The notes: a model not told the origin generated them from the letters alone. DNA of 64,000 nt from Legionella sheltonii (GCF_026191355.1 NZ_JAPHOQ010000016.1:1-64000); one strand, 5' to 3'. Positions 43,588-53,372 are shown, numbered from the stretch's first letter. Made by a program: numbers and translations.

Positions 43588-44211
43588 TCAGGATTGCGGT
43601 ATTCCGCTATGAAAACGGAATACTGTATCCGTTGATAAAATAAAATCATTTTCTAATGATAAAAACAATTGTAAACGCTGTTCTATATTTCCACCGTATA
43701 ATTTTGCCAGTCGCAGATAATCCTCAAAATGACGCGCTTCTGATTTAATTAAAGTTCCATAGAATTTGATCAAGTCCTTATCTTCAAGATAAGGGATAAT
43801 CGCATGAAAACGCTCACAGGAACGGGCTTCAATAATGGCACCAATAATCAGCTGATCACATAGACGTTGAAGGACATTTCGGCTGGTAACCTGTTTATGC
43901 ATTTGGGTCGCATAGCCTGAAGGTTGCAAAGGACAAAATTGAATTCCTCTTTGGGCCATAAAATGAATTACTTTTTCAAAATGAAGTAACTCTTCCCGAG
44001 CTAAAGGAGACATCACGTCAACCAGTTCCTTTTTTTCTGGATATTTGCTCATAAAATTAATGGCAGTTGCTGCTGCTTTGCGTTCACAATGGGCATGGTC
44101 GATCAACAGCAAAGGAATATGAGTTGCTGCGAAATCCAACCATACTTGTGGTGTTTTTACCTGAAGAAAATCATTTAATAATTGTAAATCATTGTCTAAA
44201 CGTTTTAACAT
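43588..44211 (-). CDS. miaE: tRNA-(ms2io6A37) hydroxylase MiaE
   Basis: A 207-residue ferritin-like di-iron monooxygenase that hydroxylates the isopentenyl group of ms2i6A37 in tRNA. The iron ligands are in DHAHCERKAAATA near residue 40, REELLHFEKV near 80, ARSCERFH near 125 and SEARHFEDYL near 157. Length fits the family. It converges on the preceding unknown gene with a 10-bp gap and is divergent from the next one. MiaA/MiaB are not in this window. Confidence 0.92.
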   Translation of the reverse strand: MLKRLDNDLQLLNDFLQVKTPQVWLDFAATHIPLLLIDHAHCERKAAATAINFMSKYPEKKELVDVMSPLAREELLHFEKVIHFMAQRGIQFCPLQPSGYATQMHKQVTSRNVLQRLCDQLIIGAIIEARSCERFHAIIPYLEDKDLIKFYGTLIKSEARHFEDYLRLAKLYGGNIEQRLQLFLSLENDFILSTDTVFRFHSGIPQS

Positions 44212-44286
44212 CTGCGAGATACACTATACTTATAAAAATAAACTGTCTTATATCATATACCTTAATGAAATTGAATTGGATGAAAA

Positions 44287-45165
44287 ATGAACGGGGAAGA
44301 AATTGATAATGAATTAAACCAATGGTTTTCAACTTATGGTGCAATAACAGCTGAACGTATATTAGGAAGATACAACGTTAATTTAGCTCAAACGGACCTA
44401 GTTGCAGCAATTAAAAGTCCATTTAGTTTTTACCATCGATTAATACAAGTTCCATTAAAAAGCGTACTCAATGGTATCGTCTTACAGCAGGCGAATGATT
44501 ATCATGTTTATGTCCAGAAATTATTTATTGATTATTTACTTTCTGGTGAAAATTCTAAAGGTGAAGAGGCTCAAGGCGCCGCAACACGTGAAATTATAGA
44601 AAATGAGCGGCAACAATTAGTTGCACTGGGTGATGCGTTTCAAAAGGTGCAGGGGGATCAGGATTATTTGATTGCTAACAGTCAACGTATTTTGATTCAA
44701 ATGACTCAACAATTTAATGCCGAACTTGAAAAAGCACTCAGCTCGCTTAACAAACTACTAAAAGCTACTGGTCTCACCGTGAAAAAGAGTCAAATTCGGC
44801 ATGCTATTAATCATGCACTGATTTATTGTAATGCAACGGAAATTCAAACTAATGGTTCTCTTTTTATAGAGAAAATGAATGAAGTGCTGAAGGTTTCCCT
44901 AACAGAAGACTTAAAAGGTAAAATGTTAACTGCATTATCAGAAATATTGCAAATGAACATCGATTTTGATGAGCAAATCATGGATTATGTTCAGCAAACC
45001 GACGAAATTAATCGGTCAGCCAATTCGTATCGAAATCAGTTTTTTGATACGATTATTCGTGTTATTGATTTAATGAAATCCTTGCCTGAATACAAAATTG
45101 ATCCCGAGCAAGATGCGATTAACAGAGAGCCTTTATATTTTGATAAAAGTATAGGGTCCCTATAA
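44287..45165 (+). CDS. Unrecognised helical protein
   Basis: A 292-residue soluble, almost fully helical protein. No signal peptide or membrane span, no catalytic motif. Its Gln/Asn content and heptad-like stretches (ATREIIENERQQLVALGDAF; LEKALSSLNKLLKAT) suggest a helical bundle. It begins 75 bp after miaE (opposite strand) and is followed by ndk. It may be a lineage-restricted protein conserved in Legionella; host or cellular role unknown. Confidence 0.55.
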   Translation: MNGEEIDNELNQWFSTYGAITAERILGRYNVNLAQTDLVAAIKSPFSFYHRLIQVPLKSVLNGIVLQQANDYHVYVQKLFIDYLLSGENSKGEEAQGAATREIIENERQQLVALGDAFQKVQGDQDYLIANSQRILIQMTQQFNAELEKALSSLNKLLKATGLTVKKSQIRHAINHALIYCNATEIQTNGSLFIEKMNEVLKVSLTEDLKGKMLTALSEILQMNIDFDEQIMDYVQQTDEINRSANSYRNQFFDTIIRVIDLMKSLPEYKIDPEQDAINREPLYFDKSIGSL

Positions 45166-45279
45166 TTTCTCAATCGATATAGGAAAGCAAAACAACTTCG
45201 GTATCTGTTTTGCTTTTATCATCAAGACCATAATCATATAAAAATGAATTTATATTAGCCATGTAGCCAGTATTTCGTG

Positions 45280-45285
45280 TATAAT
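45280..45285 (+). promoter_or_regulatory. Perfect -10 box upstream of ndk
   Basis: TATAAT at 45280-45285, 35 bp before the ndk start. No good -35 box lies at 16-18 bp, so the promoter is either weak or activator-dependent. Its position fits the first nucleotide of an ndk leader of about 30 nt. Confidence 0.4.
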
Positions 45286-45320
45286 ATGGCACTTTAACTA
45301 ACCCCCTTATGGAGTCCCTG

Positions 45321-45746
45321 ATGGCAAAAGAAACAACATTGTCAATTATTAAGCCCGACGCAGTTGCTAAATCGGTTATAGGTCAAATTTATACTCGTTT
45401 TGAAAGTGCTGGCTTAAACATAGTCGCTGCAAAAATGATGCAACTTTCACGTGAACAAGCAGAAAGTTTTTATGACATTCACCGCGCACGTCCTTTCTTT
45501 AAAGATTTGGTAGAATTCATGATTTCAGGTCCTGTGATGATTCAGGCATTACAAGGCGAGAATGCGGTAATGAAAAACAGAGACATCATGGGTGCAACAA
45601 ATCCTAAAGAAGCTGCTCCTGGAACCATACGTGCTGATTTTGCTGATAGCATTGATGCCAATGCAGTTCATGGTTCAGATAGCCTAGAAAATGCTGCTCG
45701 TGAAATTGCATTCTTCTTTGAACCTCATGAAATTTGTGAACGATAA
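45321..45746 (+). CDS. ndk: Nucleoside-diphosphate kinase
   Basis: A 141-residue enzyme that exchanges gamma-phosphate between nucleoside triphosphates and diphosphates. I start it at the ATG at 45321, behind GGAG, which gives the usual [15 protein letters not shown]. The catalytic His is in [10 protein letters not shown] near residue 117. Standard length. In E. coli, ndk also precedes rlmN, rodZ, ispG, hisS, yfgM, bamB and der; the same order here, minus ispG, supports all these calls. Confidence 0.96.
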   Translation: MAKETTLSIIKPDAVAKSVIGQIYTRFESAGLNIVAAKMMQLSREQAESFYDIHRARPFFKDLVEFMISGPVMIQALQGENAVMKNRDIMGATNPKEAAPGTIRADFADSIDANAVHGSDSLENAAREIAFFFEPHEICER

Positions 45747-45807
45747 AAATTAGGTTTTAGATATTTAATGACAGTAGTAATGTAGCGCTGAGCAGCGCTA
45801 TAACCCT

Positions 45808-45885
45808 GTCATCCCGGCGTCGCGAAATATCTCCTACTATAGCACAGTGTTACGAGGGGAGATCCCTCGTTGCACTCGGGATGAC
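45808..45885. repeat. Dispersed imperfect palindrome, copy 2
   Basis: A 78-bp element between ndk and rlmN begins GTCATCCCG (45808) and ends CGGGATGAC (45885), a perfect 9-bp terminal inverted repeat. Its reverse strand shares GTCAT, CGAGTGCAACGAGGGATCTCC with the copies at 8981, 39394 and 47146. Immediately upstream, AGCGCT GAGC AGCGCT forms a separate small hairpin. Confidence 0.65.
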
Positions 45886-45952
45886 GGCAGCTTCACTGCG
45901 TTGCTCAAGAACTACATTTATCTTGTCTAATGTCATTAAATTTGGAGTAAAA

Positions 45953-47083
45953 ATGACTGTGCAAAAAGTAAATCTGCTGGATTATAATTACCAACAAATG
46001 CGTGAACTGCTGGATAGCTGGGGCGAACAACCTTATCGTGCCCAACAAATAATCCAGTGGATTCATCAAGCAGGTTTATCTGACTTCACTAAAATGACGA
46101 ATCTTAGCAAGTCATTAAGAGAAAAGCTTACGCAACTTTCATATATTAAATTACCTGAAATCGTTGCTTGTCAAAAATCGAATGATGGTACCCACAAATG
46201 GCTTTTAAAACTGGATTGTGGTAATTGCATTGAGACAGTATTTATTCCTGAAGCTAATCGTGGAACTTTATGTGTTTCCTCACAAGTAGGCTGCGCTTTA
46301 AATTGTTCTTTTTGTTCCACGGCAAAACAAGGTTTTAATCGCAATTTATCCACTGGTGAAATCATTGGTCAGGTTTGGTTAGCAGTACGTGAATTATCAT
46401 TACAACAAGGTGCCCATGACAAAAGAGTCACAAATGTGGTGATGATGGGTATGGGGGAACCTTTACTCAATTTTGATAATGTAGTGTCAGCAATGAATAT
46501 TATGATGGATGATTTTGCTTATGGATTATCAAAACGTCGCGTTACTTTAAGTACTTCTGGCGTATTGCCTGACTTGGAGCGTTTAAGAGAGGTAAGTCCT
46601 GTAGCTCTTGCTGTTTCATTACATGCACCTAATGATGAATTAAGAAATGAGTTGGTTCCTATAAATAAAAAATATCCATTGGCTCAGCTAATGGCCTTGT
46701 GTAAAACTTATTTTAAAAATGAACCGCGAAGAAAAGTGACTTTTGAATACGTAATGCTTAAGGGTGTTAACGACCAACCATTGCATGCAAAGCAATTGAT
46801 AAAGTTGTTGCGTAATGTTCCAGCCAAAGTCAATTTAATTCCTTTTAATCCTTTCCCGATGACACAGTATGAGCGTTCATCTCAGGAAGCAATTGATGCC
46901 TTTAGAGATATGTTAATCGCCCAAGGTATTAATACAATTACTCGAAAAACACGCGGTGATGATATCGATGCGGCATGTGGTCAATTGGCGGGTGAGGTAA
47001 AAGACAGGACAAGTCGTTCTCAAAGATGGCAAAAACTACACTTTATGCCTAAAGCAAATCAAGAGCTGAAGACTGTAGAATAA
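45953..47083 (+). CDS. rlmN: Dual-specificity 23S rRNA/tRNA adenine-C2 methyltransferase RlmN
   Basis: A 376-residue radical SAM methylase that makes m2A2503 in 23S rRNA and m2A37 in tRNAs. I start it at the ATG at 45953, with GGAG six bases upstream, because the earlier in-frame start lies in a dispersed repeat. The radical-SAM Cys triad is in [19 protein letters not shown] near residue 130 and the catalytic Cys in [13 protein letters not shown] near 350. It precedes pilF by 280 bp containing another dispersed repeat. Confidence 0.95.
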   Translation: MTVQKVNLLDYNYQQMRELLDSWGEQPYRAQQIIQWIHQAGLSDFTKMTNLSKSLREKLTQLSYIKLPEIVACQKSNDGTHKWLLKLDCGNCIETVFIPEANRGTLCVSSQVGCALNCSFCSTAKQGFNRNLSTGEIIGQVWLAVRELSLQQGAHDKRVTNVVMMGMGEPLLNFDNVVSAMNIMMDDFAYGLSKRRVTLSTSGVLPDLERLREVSPVALAVSLHAPNDELRNELVPINKKYPLAQLMALCKTYFKNEPRRKVTFEYVMLKGVNDQPLHAKQLIKLLRNVPAKVNLIPFNPFPMTQYERSSQEAIDAFRDMLIAQGINTITRKTRGDDIDAACGQLAGEVKDRTSRSQRWQKLHFMPKANQELKTVE

Positions 47084-47145
47084 TTGCTGCAAGGTGAATG
47101 TCTGTTCGCTTTGATTAAGTAGCATAAATCCGAGATCTTTTTGAC

Positions 47146-47227
47146 GTAATCCCAGTATAGCGAAGGACTTCACATCGTAACACGGTGCTAGTGGTGGGCA
47201 TCTGTCGCTATTCTAGTGATGATGGAA
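47146..47227. repeat. Dispersed imperfect repeat, degenerate copy 4
   Basis: GTAATCCCAGTATAGCGAAGGACTTC at 47146 resembles the GTCATCCCGAGTG(C/T)AGCGAGGGATCTCC arm of the other copies, and CATCGTAACACGGTGCTAG at about 47168-47186 resembles CCTCGTAACACTGTGCTATAG in the copy at 45808 (minus strand). It lies between rlmN and pilF. The borders are eroded. Confidence 0.5.
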
Positions 47228-47324
47228 GTGTCGTTTCATTGTCTCTAGGCCCCAATTTTGTTATGTGAATTACAGTAAAAGTCATTATTTGTGACAAATC
47301 ATTTTTAATTTATTTGTAAGCGGT

Positions 47325-47330
47325 TATAAT
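47325..47330 (+). promoter_or_regulatory. -10 box upstream of pilF
   Basis: A perfect TATAAT at 47325-47330, 33 bp before the GTG start of pilF. The -35 region is T-rich (TTTTTA) and weak. Likely start of the pilF-rodZ-hisS-yfgM transcript. Confidence 0.4.
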
Positions 47331-47363
47331 GCGCAATCATTTCTAACCTTAGTGTGAAATATT

Positions 47364-48140
47364 GTGTTTAAAAAGTTTTATCTCTTGTTGATTGTAACCT
47401 GTCTGTTTTTGCAGGCATGTGCGCATGATGAAGAAAGTGAAACACAGAATTTAAAAAAACCGGATCTCAGTAAGGCTGCGTCATATAATGTTCAGTTGGG
47501 ATTAGGTTATTTAAAACAAGGTGATAGACCGAGGGCGAAGAAAAAGCTGATTACAGCATTAGAGCAAGAACCGAATTCACCTGATGTTAATTCGGCGATG
47601 GCTTACTATTTTGAACAAACAAAAGAGTTGGATCAAGCAGAGAAATATTATTTAAAAGCACTGTCGGTAGCAGGAAACGGCGGCCCCCAGCTTAATAATT
47701 ACGGGGCTTTTCTATGCAGACAAGGTGATTATAAAAAAGCTGAAGCTTACTTTTTAAAAGCGGTTAATGATTTAAAATATTTGAATACTGCAGGAGCTTA
47801 TGAAAATGCAGGTCTTTGTGCGCTATCAGCTCCCAATGAAGATAAAGCCAAGAGCTATTTCGCAAAAGCATTAAATCAGGACCCCTCTCGAAAAGTGTCT
47901 TTTTACGAATTACTAAAACTTGAACTTAAAATGGGACATGATTCAGAGGCATTTGCTCTGGTACAGAAGCATCCTGAGCTCGTTTTGAATGATAAGGCAT
48001 TATTAATTTTGGCCAAAGAAGCCTCTGATAAAGTTGGGCAACATGCTATAGCTGCAGCATATGAACAAAGCATAAATAATTTGAATTCCAATATCGATAA
48101 TAGTGGAGTAAATAATGAATACAACAACCACGCTGGATGA
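47364..48140 (+). CDS. pilF: Type IV pilus pilotin lipoprotein PilF/PilW
   Basis: A 258-residue TPR lipoprotein that sorts and assembles the secretin PilQ in the outer membrane. It begins at a GTG (47364) and has a lipoprotein signal ending in FLQACAHD (lipobox, Cys near residue 19). At least three TPR-type repeats follow (for example LGYLKQGDRPRAKKKLITAL; YYFEQTKELDQAEKYYLKAL; AYENAGLCALSAPNEDKAKSYFAKAL). The end overlaps rodZ by 26 bp. The same rlmN-pilF-rodZ order is found in other gammaproteobacteria. Confidence 0.92.
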   Translation: MFKKFYLLLIVTCLFLQACAHDEESETQNLKKPDLSKAASYNVQLGLGYLKQGDRPRAKKKLITALEQEPNSPDVNSAMAYYFEQTKELDQAEKYYLKALSVAGNGGPQLNNYGAFLCRQGDYKKAEAYFLKAVNDLKYLNTAGAYENAGLCALSAPNEDKAKSYFAKALNQDPSRKVSFYELLKLELKMGHDSEAFALVQKHPELVLNDKALLILAKEASDKVGQHAIAAAYEQSINNLNSNIDNSGVNNEYNNHAG

Positions 48141-48696
48141 AAATATAATAGAGCATGATAAGAATCCAGGCGAGCAACTTGCTAGTATACGCCAACAAAA
48201 AGGATATACAGTTGAGTATGTTGCCAATAAATTGCATTTAAGGGCTCGTATAATTGAATTAATTGAAAACAATGAATTTCATTTGTTACCAGAACCTGTT
48301 TTTGTTAAAGGTTACTTGCGTGCCTATGCTAAATTACTAGGTACTTCCCCTGAGCCTTATTTAGCCATATTTAATGAGCAGTTTGTTGTTGAGAAAAAAT
48401 CGGATCGCGCGCTCTTATGGCAGCAAAGTAAACGTGAATCTCATAAGGCAGAACACGTTATTCGATGGTTTACAATTTTATTTGCTTTAGGTGTGATCGT
48501 TGCTGTAGGTGTTTGGTGGCAAAAAAATAGGGATACCCAACAGGTATTTCCTGCCAAAAATGCTCCTGCTGATTTATCGTTAAATCAAACACCAGCAATG
48601 GAAACTACGGAGCTGAAGCTTACTGATATATCAAAAATGCAATCATTATTAAATCCTAAACAGGAAATGTCTCCTTTGGAGAAAATAGGTGGCTGA
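48115..48696 (+). CDS. rodZ: Cytoskeletal protein RodZ, short form
   Basis: A 193-residue protein with a cytoplasmic helix-turn-helix of the HTH_25 type (residues about 18-85: GEQLASIRQQKGYTVEYVANKL, PVFVKGYLRAYAKLLG), which binds MreB, and a single membrane span at about 122-140 (WFTILFALGVIVAVGVWW). The periplasmic part is only about 50 residues; E. coli RodZ has about 337 residues with a beta domain, so this form lacks the C-terminal domain. It overlaps pilF and, by 8 bp, hisS. Confidence 0.9.
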   Translation: MNTTTTLDENIIEHDKNPGEQLASIRQQKGYTVEYVANKLHLRARIIELIENNEFHLLPEPVFVKGYLRAYAKLLGTSPEPYLAIFNEQFVVEKKSDRALLWQQSKRESHKAEHVIRWFTILFALGVIVAVGVWWQKNRDTQQVFPAKNAPADLSLNQTPAMETTELKLTDISKMQSLLNPKQEMSPLEKIGG

Positions 48697-49966
48697 GCGA
48701 ATTCAAGCAATACGAGGAATGAATGATATTTTGCCTGATGCAACGGCATCTTGGCGAACTATTGAGCAAATCTTTGTGAGGGTGTTGTCTAGTTTTGGTT
48801 ATCAGGAAATCCGTTTTCCACTTGTTGAAAGTACCCAATTATTCAAACGGACTATAGGTGAAGTAACCGATATAGTCGAAAAAGAAATGTATACTTTTAA
48901 TGACTTAAATGGGGACAGTATTACCTTAAGACCCGAAGGTACTGCAGGCTGTGTTCGTGCTTGCTTGCAAAACGGGCTTTTGCATAATCAACAGCAAAAA
49001 TTGTGGTATCTAGGCCCTATGTTTCGTCATGAAAGACCTCAGAAAGGACGATATCGACAATTCAATCAATTAGGTGTGGAGGTTTTTGGAATACCCGGTG
49101 CAATGGTTGAATTGGAGTTAATTTCAATTTGTCGTAAATTTTGGGAGCAATTAGGATTTGCCGATTCGGTGCAGTTACAGGTGAATACCTTGGGTGAGTT
49201 AGAGGAACGCCAGCGTTATAAAAAAATTCTTGTCGAGTATTTGACAGATCATGAAAATCAGTTGGATGAGGACAGCAAGCGCCGATTAACTCGCAACCCA
49301 TTAAGGATTTTGGACAGTAAAAACCCTGAAATGCAGCAGTTATTGGCTAACGCACCAAAATTAATGGATGTTCTTGATGGAAAAAGTCGTGAGCATTTTC
49401 AGTCATTTTGTGAGGGTTTGGAGGAATTAAAGGTACCTTATGTAGTCAATCCTGTTTTAGTCAGGGGGCTCGATTATTATGGACATACCGTCTTTGAGTG
49501 GGTAACTGATAAATTAGGTAGCCAGGCTACTGTCTGTGCCGGAGGACGATATGATATATTGGTGGAACAATTAGGCGGTAATCCAACGTCTGCTGTAGGT
49601 TTTGCATTAGGTATAGAGAGAATATACTTGTTGATGGAAACATTGACTCTTCTGAAGGAAGAGAGAAAAAAGAATGCATTGTATATTATTACTGACAATG
49701 ATCAGGCGGTGATAAAAGGACTTGTAATTTCTGAATTGATACGTAGCGCTTATCCAGAAATTGAAGTATCCGTAAATACTGCGGGTGGTAGTTTCAAAAG
49801 CCAATTCAAAAAAGCAGATAAAAGTGGTGCACGACTCGCTTTAATTTTAGGTGAAAATGAATTAGCAAATCAACAAATCAGTATTAAAGATTTACGTAAT
49901 GAAGCGGAGCAAATTACTGTGGATCAAAATATGATCAATCAAGTATTAAAAGATTATTTCGAGTGA
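48689..49966 (+). CDS. hisS: Histidyl-tRNA synthetase
   Basis: A 425-residue class II synthetase. It starts at a GTG (48689), overlapping rodZ by 8 bp, and begins with the family's IQAIRGMNDILPDA. Motif 2 is visible as GPMFRHERPQKGRYRQFNQLGVE and the histidine loops as LVRGLDYYGHTVFE and AGGRYDILVEQLGG. Normal length with the C-terminal anticodon-binding domain. ispG, which often lies upstream, is absent. Confidence 0.96.
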   Translation: MAERIQAIRGMNDILPDATASWRTIEQIFVRVLSSFGYQEIRFPLVESTQLFKRTIGEVTDIVEKEMYTFNDLNGDSITLRPEGTAGCVRACLQNGLLHNQQQKLWYLGPMFRHERPQKGRYRQFNQLGVEVFGIPGAMVELELISICRKFWEQLGFADSVQLQVNTLGELEERQRYKKILVEYLTDHENQLDEDSKRRLTRNPLRILDSKNPEMQQLLANAPKLMDVLDGKSREHFQSFCEGLEELKVPYVVNPVLVRGLDYYGHTVFEWVTDKLGSQATVCAGGRYDILVEQLGGNPTSAVGFALGIERIYLLMETLTLLKEERKKNALYIITDNDQAVIKGLVISELIRSAYPEIEVSVNTAGGSFKSQFKKADKSGARLALILGENELANQQISIKDLRNEAEQITVDQNMINQVLKDYFE

Positions 49967-49980
49967 GGTAGGAGAACGCT

Positions 49981-50655
49981 ATGTCAGTTTATATGACTGA
50001 AGAGGAACAATTAGAATCGATAAAAAAATGGTGGAAGCAATACGGTAATCTTGTCACCGTAGTATTATCGCTTATCCTCTTTGGTATTGCAGGATATCGA
50101 TATTTGCATTGGCATCAGGAAAAGCTGACACAACAGGCATCAATTGCCTATGAACAAATGATGGTTGCTCTGTCGAATCAAAATATTAAATCGGTACGAG
50201 CCTATGCGAATGAATTGATTCATGAACACAGTAATACAGTCTATGCTGATGCAGCACATATGACTCTTGCGAAAATTTACGTATCGAAAAATAAACTGGA
50301 TAAGGCAACAGAAGAGCTACAAGCTGTTGCAGCAAACAGTAAGATGATGTCTTTAAAGCAGATCGCCAAGATCCGTTTGGCACGAATTTTGGCCGCAGAA
50401 AAATCTTATACAAATGCCCTTAAGGAACTGAGCAGTGTCGATGATAATACTTATTTACCAGTCATTAATGAATTAAAAGGTGATATTTATGGAGCTACTG
50501 GTCAATATCAGGAAGCCATGACTTCCTACAAACTGGCTTTGGATGAAGTGAAAAATAATGGAATGGGTAATTTATTTTTAGAAATGAAAACTAATGCGAT
50601 AGCAAGTAAATCACATTCAATGATTTCTGAGAATAAAAAGGTCGAGTCTGCATAA
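49981..50655 (+). CDS. yfgM: SecYEG-associated protein YfgM
   Basis: A 224-residue inner-membrane protein. Residues about 16-45 start with EEQLESIKKWWKQYGN and a single span (LVTVVLSLILFGIAGYRY). The periplasmic remainder is TPR-like helical repeats (VYADAAHMTLAKIYVSKNKLDKATEEL; INELKGDIYGATGQYQEAMTSYKLAL). YfgM joins the SecYEG translocon and periplasmic chaperones. It sits 14 bp after hisS and 140 bp before bamB, in the conserved order. Confidence 0.93.
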   Translation: MSVYMTEEEQLESIKKWWKQYGNLVTVVLSLILFGIAGYRYLHWHQEKLTQQASIAYEQMMVALSNQNIKSVRAYANELIHEHSNTVYADAAHMTLAKIYVSKNKLDKATEELQAVAANSKMMSLKQIAKIRLARILAAEKSYTNALKELSSVDDNTYLPVINELKGDIYGATGQYQEAMTSYKLALDEVKNNGMGNLFLEMKTNAIASKSHSMISENKKVESA

Positions 50656-50795
50656 CTATTAAATAGGTGCCTGTAAGCAGTGGCGTGAAACGTCTAATTT
50701 TCCTTGTTTTTCGCGTTTGCTCAGGATGTAAATTCAAAGCGGATATCACAATTATTGATATATTTTGTATAGCACAAATTTGAGGTTTAATTTTC

Positions 50796-51950
50796 ATGAA
50801 AATGAAATTATTTATTTTAATTCTCTGTACCTTAATTCAGGGATGTTCAAAACTTGATGATTACATGTTAGGTAAAGACAATACGCCACAACCTAAAGAG
50901 CTGAAGCAAGTTAAAGATAAAATTAAAGTGGAGCAAAATTGGACTACTGCTGCAGGTAAGGCTTCTAAAAATAAAGAATATCTAAGGATAAAACCTGTAG
51001 TCAGTGGCGGTGTTATTTATACTGCAGACACTAGTGGTTTAGTACAAGCAATTAATAAACATAATGGTAAAGTAAAATGGGCTACAGAGCTGAAGCATGG
51101 TTTAGTTAGTGGTCCTGCTGTAGCTCATGGATATATTGCTGTAGGCACTAATAACTCATCATTAGTAGTGCTAAATCAAAATGATGGTAGAAAATTGTGG
51201 CACGCCAAGGTTACTGGAGAAATTTTATCGCCCCCTACTATTCTAGGTAAAAAAGTAATCGTTAAGACAATCGATGGTAGAGTTTATGCATTTAATGCCG
51301 CAGACGGTAAGCAGTCGTGGATGGCAGAGCATGGAGCACCGAGCTTAATTCTTAAGGCCGGCTCGTCTCCTGTTGCTATGGGAAATCTAGTGTTAATTGG
51401 TTTTTCTGATGGTAAATTGGATGCATACGATCGAGAAACAGGGCGATTAGTATGGCAACGAAGTATTGCATATGCCTCGGGCTCCAGTGATGTAGAGCGC
51501 TTAGTCGATATCGACGCTGATCCAATTATCGACAATAATGTAGTGTATCTTGCGAGTTATCAGGGATATATTGGTGCACTTTCTTTGACTGATGGACAAT
51601 TTATTTGGAGAAAGCCAGGTTCTGTCTATAAAAATATGGTATTAAATGGTAGTACCTTGTATATAACGGATAGTCATGATGTCTTATGGTCTATTGATAA
51701 GCGCAATGGCCAAGTTAATTGGAAACAAACCAGTCTGAAAGCAAGAGGATTGACTGAACCAGCGCTGGTGAAAAATGATTTGGTTGTAGGGGATAAAACG
51801 GGCTATCTCCATTTTATTGATGCTCAGACTGGTGAAATTATAGCTCGTTCAAAAGTTTCAGGTGGTGTCAGTATTTCTCCAAGCGTGGTTGGAAGAAAGT
51901 TATATGTATTAACAGACAATGGAATGCTTAATCAATTATCTGTGAGTTAA
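50796..51950 (+). CDS. bamB: Outer membrane assembly lipoprotein BamB
   Basis: A 384-residue lipoprotein of the BAM complex. It has a lipobox (LIQGCSKLDDY, Cys about 17) and an eight-bladed PQQ-like propeller with repeated AINKHNGKVKWATEL, LNQNDGRKLWHAKV and AYDRETGRLVWQRS units. It assists BamA in inserting beta-barrel proteins. The end is only 3 bp before der. The 140 bp upstream are AT-rich and contain a possible separate promoter. Confidence 0.95.
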   Translation: MKMKLFILILCTLIQGCSKLDDYMLGKDNTPQPKELKQVKDKIKVEQNWTTAAGKASKNKEYLRIKPVVSGGVIYTADTSGLVQAINKHNGKVKWATELKHGLVSGPAVAHGYIAVGTNNSSLVVLNQNDGRKLWHAKVTGEILSPPTILGKKVIVKTIDGRVYAFNAADGKQSWMAEHGAPSLILKAGSSPVAMGNLVLIGFSDGKLDAYDRETGRLVWQRSIAYASGSSDVERLVDIDADPIIDNNVVYLASYQGYIGALSLTDGQFIWRKPGSVYKNMVLNGSTLYITDSHDVLWSIDKRNGQVNWKQTSLKARGLTEPALVKNDLVVGDKTGYLHFIDAQTGEIIARSKVSGGVSISPSVVGRKLYVLTDNGMLNQLSVS

Positions 51951-51953
51951 TAA

Positions 51954-53354
51954 ATGATCCCTGTGATTGCACTTGTTGGGCGTCCTAATGTTGGTAAGTC
52001 TACCTTATTTAATAGGTTAACGAAGACGCAAGATGCCCTCGTTGCTGATTTTCCTGGCTTAACTCGCGATAGGCAGTATGGCCAAGCCCAGCATGATAAT
52101 AAACACTATATCGTTGTTGATACTGGTGGTATTGGTGTTGACGATATTGCTGTTGATAATTTAATGTCGAAACAATCAGAGATAGCACTGAATGAAGCGG
52201 ATGTTGTTCTTTTTTTAGTTGATGGACGCTCAGGCCTGACTGGTATAGATGAAAAAATTGCCAATAATTTGCGTAAATTAAGTAAAAAGATACATCTCGT
52301 GGTTAATAAAACGGAACAGATGGATGATGATGTGGCTTGTGCTGATTTCCATGCCTTGGGTATTGTAGATATTCATTCCATTTCATCATCCCATGGTAGC
52401 GGTATTAGAGAGCTCCTTGATAATGTATTAGCACCATTTGCATCGCAAGATGAGGCAACTGAAGAAGATAATGCAATTAAAATTGCCTTTGCTGGTCGTC
52501 CTAATGTTGGGAAGTCAACTTTGATTAACCGCATTTTGGGTGAAGAGCGGGTTGTAGTTTATGATATGCCTGGTACAACCAGAGACAGTATCGCAATTCC
52601 TTTTGTTCGTGATGAGCAGAAATATGTTCTGATTGATACAGCGGGTGTACGCAGAAAATCTCGAATTGATGAAAAAATAGAAAAGTTCTCAGTAATTAAA
52701 ACATTGAAAGCCATTGAAGAATCTAATGTGTGTCTACAACTTCTTGATGCAAGGGAAGGAATTACTGATCAAGACATGAATTTGATTGGTTTTATTATTG
52801 AATCCGGTAAGGCTTTAGTTATTGCAGTAAATAAGTGGGACGGTCTGGATGAGGAACATAAGGAAAAGGTAAAAAGTGAATTATCCAGAAGATTGCATTT
52901 TGCAAATTTTGCAAAAATTCGATTTATATCTGCTTTACATGGCAGCGGAGTGGGTAGCTTATTTAAAGACATAAATGAAGCTTATGCTTCAGCAGTCCAA
53001 TCTTTTTCTACGCCCAGATTAACACGCTTACTTCAGGATCTTAGCACCAAACATACTCCTCCTTGCGTGAGTGGGCGCAGAATAAAATTGAGATATGCTC
53101 ATCTTGGTGGTCACAATCCTCCTGTGATTGTAATTCATGGAAATCAATTGGCTGATTTACCTGATAGCTATAAGCGTTATTTAAATAATGAATTTATTAA
53201 ACATTTGGGATTGGTAGGAACTCCTTTAAAACTTGAATTTAAAGGTGGAACAAATCCTTTTGCGGATAAAAAAGTTAAATTATCACAACGCCAAGTGAAT
53301 AAAAAAAGAAGATTAATGAAGCATGTCAAAAAGAGAGAAAAAAGTAAGAAATAA
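51954..53354 (+). CDS. der: Ribosome assembly GTPase Der (EngA)
   Basis: A 466-residue GTPase with two tandem G domains, the first G1 motif GRPNVGKST at residue 8 and the second ([12 protein letters not shown]) near 178, and a C-terminal KH-like domain. DTGG and DTAG (G3) and NKTE/NKWD (G4) motifs are all seen. Der acts in 50S subunit maturation. The C terminus is Lys/Arg-rich. It ends 18 bp from a convergent gene, which closes the conserved ndk-der region. Confidence 0.97.
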   Translation: MIPVIALVGRPNVGKSTLFNRLTKTQDALVADFPGLTRDRQYGQAQHDNKHYIVVDTGGIGVDDIAVDNLMSKQSEIALNEADVVLFLVDGRSGLTGIDEKIANNLRKLSKKIHLVVNKTEQMDDDVACADFHALGIVDIHSISSSHGSGIRELLDNVLAPFASQDEATEEDNAIKIAFAGRPNVGKSTLINRILGEERVVVYDMPGTTRDSIAIPFVRDEQKYVLIDTAGVRRKSRIDEKIEKFSVIKTLKAIEESNVCLQLLDAREGITDQDMNLIGFIIESGKALVIAVNKWDGLDEEHKEKVKSELSRRLHFANFAKIRFISALHGSGVGSLFKDINEAYASAVQSFSTPRLTRLLQDLSTKHTPPCVSGRRIKLRYAHLGGHNPPVIVIHGNQLADLPDSYKRYLNNEFIKHLGLVGTPLKLEFKGGTNPFADKKVKLSQRQVNKKRRLMKHVKKREKSKK

Positions 53355-53372
53355 TAACACTATAATCGGAGG

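Noticed and set aside
45881..45952. N-terminal extension of RlmN
   Set aside because: The extension is translated from a dispersed repeat; the ATG at 45953 has a good ribosome binding site and the family's usual start.
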